Assembly: GCA_030526935.1 (NCBI GenBank)
Contig: JAUNBY010000192.1
Span: 1-6,224, forward strand
Origin: Clostridia bacterium
GTDB taxonomy: Bacteria; Bacillota; Clostridia; Christensenellales; Aristaeellaceae
Direction: 5' to 3'
DNA length: 6,224 nt
Shown piece after piece: positions 1 through 4,905 of the stretch (positions are counted from its first letter, which is position 1; each line of letters starts with the position of its first letter). The position numbers and the translations under genes are program-made. The notes beneath the pieces are model-generated. The model was not told where the DNA came from and did no database searches. It saw nothing but the letters and a program-made list of their open reading frames with translations.

Positions 1-105
1 ATACGGGCGGGCGCGCAATGCGACGCCCCTACGCAAACCTTTATTATGTTGCGCGAGCCGCGCTACAACAAACCCGCAACGGCGAGCTAACCCCGCCCGC
101 CCCGC

Positions 106-119
106 GTTTGCCGGCAAAC
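106..119. repeat. Perfect 14-bp palindrome upstream of the promoter
   Basis: GTTTGCCGGCAAAC reads the same on both strands. It lies about 80 bp upstream of the -35 box. It could be a binding site for a dimeric regulator or part of an RNA hairpin from an upstream transcript. No copy is seen elsewhere in the window and no regulator gene is present to assign it to. Confidence 0.4.
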
Positions 120-143
120 CTTCGCTTATCCGCGCGTTTTGCG

Positions 144-160
144 GGAAATGTTGCATTTCC
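144..160. repeat. 17-bp inverted repeat upstream of the -35 box
   Basis: GGAAATG and CATTTCC form perfect 7-bp arms around a TTG spacer. The centre is about 48 bp upstream of the -35 element, a position typical of activator sites. As RNA it would be a short 3-nt-loop hairpin, but it lies upstream of the predicted transcript, so a DNA-binding role is more likely. The function is inferred from symmetry and position only. Confidence 0.4.
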
Positions 161-199
161 AACACCCCCGTATCGAAATAAATATATGCAAATTAACCA

Positions 200-228
200 T
201 TGACAAACGCCGTAAACAGGTTTATAAT
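200..228 (+). promoter_or_regulatory. Consensus sigma-A promoter of the transporter operon
   Basis: TTGACA at 200-205 and TATAAT at 223-228 match both consensus hexamers exactly and are separated by the optimal 17 nt. The flank at 171-199 is AT-rich and could act as an UP element. Transcription should start near 235, leaving a leader of about 140 nt before the binding-protein gene. A promoter this close to consensus would be strong by default, so control is more likely by repression; an inverted repeat overlaps the -10 box. Confidence 0.9.
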
Positions 229-235
229 GATAAAC
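220..235. promoter_or_regulatory. Candidate operator overlapping the -10 box
   Basis: GTTTAT (220-225) and ATAAAC (230-235) are perfect inverted 6-bp arms around AATG and cover the whole -10 element and probable start site. A third related half-site, GTAAAC, lies in the promoter spacer at 212-217 and forms an imperfect second dyad with 220-225. A protein bound here would block RNA polymerase, as expected for a substrate-responsive repressor. Part of the symmetry is unavoidable because TATAAT is itself AT-rich, so this remains a candidate. Confidence 0.4.
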
Positions 236-263
236 GGAAATTAAAAATCGACCGTTCACGAAT

Positions 264-271
264 GAGCGCTC
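264..271. promoter_or_regulatory. Short CG-centred palindrome in the leader
   Basis: GAGCGCTC is a perfect 8-bp palindrome centred on CG, about 30 nt downstream of the predicted transcription start. LacI-family operators are commonly even palindromes with a central CG, and a site here could act as a roadblock or second operator. It is short, does not extend into the flanks, and could occur by chance in GC-rich DNA. Confidence 0.2.
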
Positions 272-310
272 GCGGTGTCAGACGATAACAACGCGCTGGG
301 AGGTCGCGAT

Positions 311-349
311 ATGAATGGTATGCCCGCGGCGTTTGCGGTATCTGGTTGA
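311..349 (+). CDS. Possible 12-codon upstream ORF (leader peptide)
   Basis: An ATG at 311 opens a frame encoding MNGMPAAFAVSG and ends at TGA 347-349, 25 nt before the binding-protein start. It is preceded at a good 7-nt distance by GGGAGG (298-303), a ribosome site about as strong as those of the real genes. It could be a translated leader peptide that affects leader folding or translation of the next gene. The peptide has no run of a single amino acid that would indicate classical attenuation. It could also be fortuitous. An overlapping frame from 315 runs into the binding-protein gene but lacks its own ribosome site at the right distance. Confidence 0.3.
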   Translation: MNGMPAAFAVSG

Positions 350-359
350 CCACAATATT

Positions 360-366
360 AAGGAGG
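360..366 (+). promoter_or_regulatory. Strong ribosome binding site fixing the binding-protein start
   Basis: AAGGAGG lies 8 nt before the ATG at 375. It decides the start: the in-frame ATG at 315 would add 20 residues ahead of an otherwise perfect signal peptide and would bury this site inside the gene. Confidence 0.9.
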
Positions 367-374
367 ATTACTTA

Positions 375-1763
375 ATGAAGAAACTGATCACGCTGGTTCT
401 CGCCCTCGTCATGGTACTTGGTATGGCGACCGTCGGCTATGCCATCGATTGGAGAGCCTATGAAGGCACCACCCTGCAGGTCTACCTCAATCAGCATAAC
501 TATCAGGCCGCTATAACGAATTACGGCAAGCTGGAAGAGTTCCAGGAGCTGACCGGAATCACCGTCGATTACAACGTAACCCCCGAAGAGAACTACTTCG
601 ACAGGCTCAACATCGCCCTGTCCTCCATGAGCGGCTCGGTCGACGTATTCATGACCGGCGCCTATCAGGTCTGGGACTATGCCTCCTCCGGCTACATGGA
701 GCCGCTCGAGGGCTATATCAACGATCCCGCCAAGACCGAGGAAACCTATAACTTCGCGGACTTCTATCCCGGAGTCGTCGGCACCCTGGCCTGGGACTGC
801 GTGCCCGGACACGCCGTCGGAAGCGGCTCTCAGTGGGCGCTGCCGATGGGCTACGAGCTTAACAACATCTGCTACAACCACAAGTATTTCACCGAGAACA
901 ACATAGCGCTTCCCGAGACGACCTCCGAGCTTCTCGCTCTGGCCACCTCGCTTCAGGAGTGGAATGGCACCGGTTCCTACGGCATCGCCGTTCGCGGAAC
1001 CCGCAACTGGGCGACCATCCACCCCGGCTATATGACGCTGTTCTCCACCTGGGGCGCCAAGGACTTCGAGGTCGAGGGCGATAAGCTCGTGTGCAAACTC
1101 GACAGCGAAGAAGCCATCGCCATGACCGACTACTGGGTAAAGCTCATCGTCGAAGGATCCTCCCCGCAGTGGGCCACCTTCACCTGGTATGAGGCTGGTT
1201 CTCACCAGGGCGCCGGCGTCGCCGCCATGCTCTATGACGCGACCTGCAACGGCTACTTCCAGAACTATCCCGCCGACGCCTCCGCCGAGGCCGGCAATCT
1301 GGGCTGGTTCCCGGGCGTCGTGCCGGATGGCATGGGCCTGACCGCCGCCGACATCAAGTCCAACGTATGGGTATGGTCGCTGGCGATGAACTCCTACTCC
1401 GACGCCAAGGACGCCGCGTGGCTGTTCATACAGTACTTCACCAGCCCCGAGTACATGCTCTTCTCCGGCACCGAGGGCGCCTGCGCCGATAGCCCCCGCG
1501 CCTCCGTCGCCGAGAGCGAGGAGTACATCTCCGTGGTCGGCCAGTCCGTCGGCTATCTCGAGGCCCTCGAGGTACTGCTGCCCAACGCGACCATTCAGTT
1601 CACGCCCCAACCCTACTTCTTCGAGACCACGACCGAGTGGGCCGCGACCCTCCAGGATCTCGTCGAAGCCTACAGGACTACCGGCACCTGCGACACCGCG
1701 GGCGCAATGCAGGCTCTGAAAGCCAGACTCGATATCGCGGTGAGCGATATAGTCGTAGGCTGA
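375..1763 (+). CDS. ABC sugar/polyol solute-binding protein, exported
   Basis: This 462-residue protein is the extracytoplasmic receptor of the importer, in the family 1 solute-binding class (SBP_bac_1-like). Residues 1-23 are a signal peptide: Lys-Lys, a hydrophobic core, then G-Y-A, which suits signal peptidase I cleavage before I24. There is no lipobox cysteine. The mature chain has the two-lobed family pattern: a beta strand (TLQVYLNQ, 33-40), a helix ending in FQELTGITVDY (56-66), a lobe contact around DVFMTGAYQVWDYASSGYMEPL (90-111), a ligand-cleft tract around WALPMGYELNN (154-164), RGTRNW (207-212) and a late VWVWSLAM segment (331-338). These regions resemble SmoE-type sorbitol/mannitol-binding proteins, so a polyol or sugar ligand is likely but unproven. 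Six cysteines (142, 166, 240, 291, 370, 439) are present. The gene ends in tandem stops TGA TAA. Its codon use is more C-ending than that of the downstream genes, suggesting high expression. Confidence 0.9.
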   Translation: MKKLITLVLALVMVLGMATVGYAIDWRAYEGTTLQVYLNQHNYQAAITNYGKLEEFQELTGITVDYNVTPEENYFDRLNIALSSMSGSVDVFMTGAYQVWDYASSGYMEPLEGYINDPAKTEETYNFADFYPGVVGTLAWDCVPGHAVGSGSQWALPMGYELNNICYNHKYFTENNIALPETTSELLALATSLQEWNGTGSYGIAVRGTRNWATIHPGYMTLFSTWGAKDFEVEGDKLVCKLDSEEAIAMTDYWVKLIVEGSSPQWATFTWYEAGSHQGAGVAAMLYDATCNGYFQNYPADASAEAGNLGWFPGVVPDGMGLTAADIKSNVWVWSLAMNSYSDAKDAAWLFIQYFTSPEYMLFSGTEGACADSPRASVAESEEYISVVGQSVGYLEALEVLLPNATIQFTPQPYFFETTTEWAATLQDLVEAYRTTGTCDTAGAMQALKARLDIAVSDIVVG

Positions 1764-1776
1764 TAAGATGAATCTA

Positions 1777-1801
1777 CGGGCGGACGCCATGCGTCCGCCT
1801 G
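1777..1801 (+). terminator. Hairpin after the binding-protein gene
   Basis: GGCGGACGC (1779-1787) and GCGTCCGCC (1791-1799) form a perfect 9-bp stem around a CAT loop, extended by one G-U and one C-G pair to 1777 and 1801. It starts 13 nt after the stop codon and has no following U-tract. It therefore looks more like a 3'-end-stabilising structure or partial terminator than a full intrinsic terminator. Similar structures between binding-protein and permease genes in other ABC operons keep binding-protein mRNA in excess. Confidence 0.6.
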
Positions 1802-1839
1802 ATCCCGGACTGGTAAGGCGTCGCCTAACGGCCGGGCAG

Positions 1840-1875
1840 CGGAGGGCCGTCGACTATTTGCCCGACGGCCCTCCG
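1840..1875 (+). terminator. Second hairpin, possible leaky terminator before the permeases
   Basis: CGGAGGGCCGTCG (1840-1852) and CGACGGCCCTCCG (1863-1875) form a perfect 13-bp GC-rich stem with a 10-nt loop. The following 12 bases (1876-1887) contain several T residues but no continuous run, so termination would be partial. The stem ends about 14 nt before the ribosome site of the next gene. No promoter is evident between the genes, so the permease and ATPase genes probably depend on readthrough past this hairpin and the one at 1777-1801. Confidence 0.6.
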
Positions 1876-1889
1876 ACTGGTTAATTTAA

Positions 1890-1895
1890 GGGAGG
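1890..1895 (+). promoter_or_regulatory. Ribosome site very close to the permease ATG
   Basis: GGGAGG ends only 2 nt before the ATG at 1898, closer than the usual 5-9 nt. An in-frame TTG at 1907 lies 11 nt away, slightly farther than ideal. Either codon, or both, could be used; the products differ by three residues at a non-conserved N-terminus. Confidence 0.6.
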
Positions 1896-1897
1896 AG

Positions 1898-2908
1898 ATG
1901 GATAAATTGAGCCAAAAAAAAGCCCCGGTCAAGGTCAAAGCGGACAGCTTAAACGTCGCGCCCTTTAAAACGCGAATAAGGCCGTATCTGATCGTCGCGC
2001 CCGCGCTTATCATAACCATAGGCATACTCATTCCCTTCGCGATGGCGATTTATTATTCGCTGACCAGCTATTCGTTCAGACGCCCCATCGCGACATTCGT
2101 AGGTCTCACCAACTGGATAAATATGTTTAAGAGTAGCCAGTTCTGGAACGCCTGCTGGGTAACCATTCGCTACGCCTTCTTTTCAACCCTCGTGGAAATG
2201 CTCCTGGGTCTGGGCATAGCGATGCTCCTGGGAAACCTCACAAACCGCTTTTCCCGCATAATGCGCGTAGCGCTCATATTCCCGCTTATGGTCGCGCCCG
2301 TCATAGGCACGATCATCTGGCAATTGATGCTTTCAAGCTCCGTGGGCATCATAGAAAAATTCCTCAACCTCTTTGGAATATACGGAATGCAGTGGGGCGC
2401 TTCTCACAGAACCGCCATGCTCACCGTGGTCATGATAGACGTGTGGGTCAACTGTCCCTTCGTCATAATCCTCATACTCGCGGGGATACAGTCCCTTCCC
2501 AAGTCCCCCTTCGAATCGGCCAAGATAGACGGAGGAAGCGCCTGGTTCAACTTCCGCAATCTGACTTTGCCGATGCTCAAGCCTTGCATATTGATAGCTC
2601 TGCTGTTCCGCCTGATGGCGGCGCTGCAGGAGTTCGGAATTATATTCGCCCTCACAAAAGGAGGCCCCGGAGATACGCTTATGTCGCTGTCCGTCACGGC
2701 GTATACAACGGGCTATATGTATCAAAGGTTCTCAACCGCGCTTCCCTACATACTCGTTTTGTGGTTCATCGTCAATATATGCGCGAAGCGCATAGTCAAG
2801 GCGTGGCGCAAATCGCAGTATCAGGCGGCGGGCAAGGAAATCGAGGAGGAGCCTAAAAAGGGCATCTCCAAACTCATCGCAAAAAAGAAAGGCGGTGAAA
2901 CCGCGTGA
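1898..2908 (+). CDS. ABC transporter permease, MalF/UgpA type
   Basis: This 336-residue inner-membrane protein is one half of the channel. About six hydrophobic segments are visible (roughly 31-52, 88-112, 121-145, 173-198, 228-250, 281-298). The cytoplasmic EAA loop that docks on an ATPase is clear at 206-225: E206-S-A-K-I-D211-G-G, ending near P225. The pattern NxxxTxxY/F and the FxLTKGGPGD segment (250-259) are typical of MalF-type CUT1 permeases. The N-terminal ~27 residues and the C-terminal ~38 are cytoplasmic and Lys/Glu-rich; the C-tail is longer than needed for the fold. The ATG at 1898 has an unusually close ribosome site, and TTG at 1907 is an alternative start. The stop overlaps the next gene's GTG in GTGA, so the two permeases are probably translated in a coupled way in equal amounts. 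Isoleucine is coded mainly by ATA here, unlike in the binding-protein gene. Confidence 0.92.
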   Translation: MDKLSQKKAPVKVKADSLNVAPFKTRIRPYLIVAPALIITIGILIPFAMAIYYSLTSYSFRRPIATFVGLTNWINMFKSSQFWNACWVTIRYAFFSTLVEMLLGLGIAMLLGNLTNRFSRIMRVALIFPLMVAPVIGTIIWQLMLSSSVGIIEKFLNLFGIYGMQWGASHRTAMLTVVMIDVWVNCPFVIILILAGIQSLPKSPFESAKIDGGSAWFNFRNLTLPMLKPCILIALLFRLMAALQEFGIIFALTKGGPGDTLMSLSVTAYTTGYMYQRFSTALPYILVLWFIVNICAKRIVKAWRKSQYQAAGKEIEEEPKKGISKLIAKKKGGETA

Positions 2909-3729
2909 CGACCGCAAAGACGAGGCTTTATCAGGTACTTAAAAACGGCGGACTGTTTATATACGCGGTATTCGCGCTGTTCCCGCTCATATGGATGGTC
3001 ATACTGACGTTTAAGTCGGACGCTGAAATGCTCACGACGACGTTCGTCTTTACCCCGACGCTCACCAACTACCGCGAAGTGTTCTTTAACTCCGACTATT
3101 TCCGCTATATTCGCGATTCGGTAATCGTCGCGGGCGGCGCGGTCATAATATCGGTGCTCGCGGGCGTCCCCGCGGCTTACGCGTTCGCCAGATACGATTT
3201 CAAGAAAAAAGAGGATATAGCCTTTCAGATACTCTCGTTCAAATTCGCGCCCGAGATACTGGTCGTGCTTCCCCTCTACATGATCTATCGCTCGATAGGG
3301 CTTTTCGACACGTATCTGGGACTTATATGGGTGTATCAGCTCATATCCATGCCTCTCATAATATGGGTCGTTCGCGGGTATTTCGAGGATATATCGGTTG
3401 AAATCGAACACGCCGCGCAGGTCGACGGCTATTCGTGGTGGCAGATATTCATGAGGATATTGCTTCCGCTTATAAAGCCCGGCCTCGTCGCCTCCGCGCT
3501 TTTGTGCTTCATATTCGCGTGGAACTCGTTCACGTTCCCGCTCTTGCTCGCGGGAATGAAGATCGAACCCATAACCGTGGCCGCGACAAAGTTCCTCGCG
3601 CAGAACACGGTTCACTACGGGCAGATGGCCGTCGCCGCGACGTTCTCGGCTCTGCCGTCGATCATATTCGCCATCTGCATACAAAAGCATCTCGTGCGCG
3701 GATTGAGCTTCGGCGCGGTGAAGGGATAG
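2905..3729 (+). CDS. ABC transporter permease, MalG/UgpE type
   Basis: This 274-residue inner-membrane protein is the second half of the channel and has normal MalG-family length. Hydrophobic segments lie near 14-35, 72-96, 106-128, 136-156, 194-216 and 240-260. The EAA loop is E168-H-A-A-Q-V-D174-G, running to P188, so the second EAA residue is His. The C-terminus LVRGLSFGAVKG closely follows the conserved MalG-type ending. The start is GTG at 2905, overlapping the previous TGA by 4 bp. AAAGGCGGTG (2888-2897), one mismatch from a perfect ribosome site, lies at a good distance. The next in-frame ATG (M31) falls inside the first membrane segment, which supports the GTG. The first ATPase gene follows after 7 nt. 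Confidence 0.92.
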   Translation: MTTAKTRLYQVLKNGGLFIYAVFALFPLIWMVILTFKSDAEMLTTTFVFTPTLTNYREVFFNSDYFRYIRDSVIVAGGAVIISVLAGVPAAYAFARYDFKKKEDIAFQILSFKFAPEILVVLPLYMIYRSIGLFDTYLGLIWVYQLISMPLIIWVVRGYFEDISVEIEHAAQVDGYSWWQIFMRILLPLIKPGLVASALLCFIFAWNSFTFPLLLAGMKIEPITVAATKFLAQNTVHYGQMAVAATFSALPSIIFAICIQKHLVRGLSFGAVKG

Positions 3730-3736
3730 GTGAAGT

Positions 3737-4903
3737 ATGGCAAAGATTGAACTTATAGGCGTAACCAAGCGCTTCGGCAAGACGACGGCGCTCAATAACA
3801 TAAACCTCGAAATCAGGGACAAGGAGTTTTTCGTGCTGTTCGGCCCCGCGGGCGCCGGAAAGACCACGATTCTCAATAACATCGCGGGCATACAGATACC
3901 CGACGAGGGCGTCATAAAGATCGGCGATAAAATCGTCAATCAAGTCGATCCCGCGAATCGCGACGTGGCGATGGTGTTCGAAAACTACGCGCTGTATCCG
4001 CATATGACGGTTTACGACAACATCGCCTCCCCGCTCAGAAGCCCCCTGCATAAAAAGGACGAGGCCTATATAAAGGACGCCGTGAGCCGCGTTTCCAAGC
4101 TCATGAAGATAGAAATGCTCCTCGAACGGCTTCCAAGCCAGCTCTCCAACGGCCAGCGCCAGCGCGTGGCCCTGGGGCGCGCGCTCGTTCGCGACCCCAA
4201 CGTGTTCTTGATGGACGAACCTCTTGCCCACCTCGACGCGAAACTGCGCAATATGATGCGCGGCGAGCTTAAGGAAATGCAGCATAACTTCAACTCCACC
4301 AGCATCTACGTAACCCACGACTTCATGGAGGCCATGTCCCTGGCCGACCGCATAGCCATCATAAACCTCGGAGAAATAGTCCAGATAGGCACCTCCGACG
4401 AGATATACTATATGCCTACAAACGAGTTCGTGGCGCAGCTCATGGGAGATCCCGAGATAAACCTGCTTGCGTGCGATATAGTCAGGCTCGATTCCGGCTA
4501 TGAGGTCATCTGGGAGGAGGACGCGAGACATCCGTTGAAGCTTCCCGAGGACGCTGAACTGTTCTCGCGCTTCGACAAGATGATACACAATAACATCCAC
4601 TTTGGCATTCGCCCCCAAAACGCGCATTACCACTTCGAACCTGTCGATAACGCCTTCGAAGGCACCGTCTACAGCTTCGAGACCATAGGCAACAAGTCGG
4701 TATTGATGGCGAAAATCGGAGAGACCATAGTCCGGATGATCGCGCCCAACGGCCTTCCCGTCAAGCTCGACCAGCCCATATGGGTCACGTTCGACGTGGA
4801 CAGGGCGATATTCTTCGACGCCGAGACCTCAAATTATATTGGCCGTTTCGACGAGGCCGCCATTCATGCCCTCGCGGCTGAAGCGCGAAAGGGGGGTGCG
4901 TAA
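3737..4903 (+). CDS. ABC importer ATPase 1, MalK/UgpC type, variant motifs
   Basis: This 388-residue cytoplasmic ATPase powers uptake. The nucleotide-binding domain covers about 1-235 and an OB-like regulatory (TOBE-type) region about 240-370, with FGIRPQN at 289-295 matching the conserved G-I-R-P signature. Visible motifs are Walker A GPAGAGKTT (36-44, K42), Walker B VFLMDE (156-161, with D160 and E161), D-loop LAHLD (163-167) and switch His H194 in YVTHD. Two motifs deviate: the Q-loop reads MVFENYALYP, with Glu at 82 instead of Gln, and the signature is LSNGQ (136-140) instead of LSGGQ. All hydrolysis residues are kept, so it is probably active. Ribosome-site-like AGGTGA (3728-3733) precedes the ATG. 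The next gene, a second and distinct ATPase, starts 2 nt after the stop. The substrate is unknown; the tandem arrangement resembles GlpS/GlpT of the rhizobial glycerol importer. Confidence 0.92.
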   Translation: MAKIELIGVTKRFGKTTALNNINLEIRDKEFFVLFGPAGAGKTTILNNIAGIQIPDEGVIKIGDKIVNQVDPANRDVAMVFENYALYPHMTVYDNIASPLRSPLHKKDEAYIKDAVSRVSKLMKIEMLLERLPSQLSNGQRQRVALGRALVRDPNVFLMDEPLAHLDAKLRNMMRGELKEMQHNFNSTSIYVTHDFMEAMSLADRIAIINLGEIVQIGTSDEIYYMPTNEFVAQLMGDPEINLLACDIVRLDSGYEVIWEEDARHPLKLPEDAELFSRFDKMIHNNIHFGIRPQNAHYHFEPVDNAFEGTVYSFETIGNKSVLMAKIGETIVRMIAPNGLPVKLDQPIWVTFDVDRAIFFDAETSNYIGRFDEAAIHALAAEARKGGA

Positions 4904-4905
4904 GT

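Larger units (their letters stand above)
1..199. other. Upstream intergenic region, no gene seen
   Basis: I find no convincing gene here. The short open frames on both strands have no ribosome site and low-complexity, arginine- and proline-rich translations. The first ~165 bases are GC-rich. From about 171 the sequence becomes AT-rich, which would suit an UP element feeding the promoter at 200-228. A small GC hairpin, GCGCG-agc-CGCGC, lies at 51-63 but has no following T-run, so it is not a clear terminator of an upstream gene. The two better inverted repeats are listed separately. Confidence 0.6.

Noticed and set aside
201..218. Catabolite-control (cre-like) site around TGACAAACGCCGTAAACA
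   Set aside because: It looks similar at first, but the spacing between TG, AA and CG is off by one base from the cre consensus, so I do not call it.
262..288. Eight-codon ATG frame in the leader
   Set aside because: There is no ribosome site upstream of it; the ATG is most likely chance.
315..374. Upstream ATG extension of the binding-protein gene
   Set aside because: It would place 20 charged and polar residues before a textbook signal peptide and put the AAGGAGG site at 360-366 inside the gene. The ATG at 375 is clearly better.
372..1790. Long minus-strand open frame opposite the binding-protein gene
   Set aside because: It mirrors the plus-strand gene, whose GC-rich, C-ending codons remove stops from an antisense frame. 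The translation is Gly/Val/Ala-rich without recognisable domains, and the plus-strand gene has a signal peptide, ribosome site and family features.
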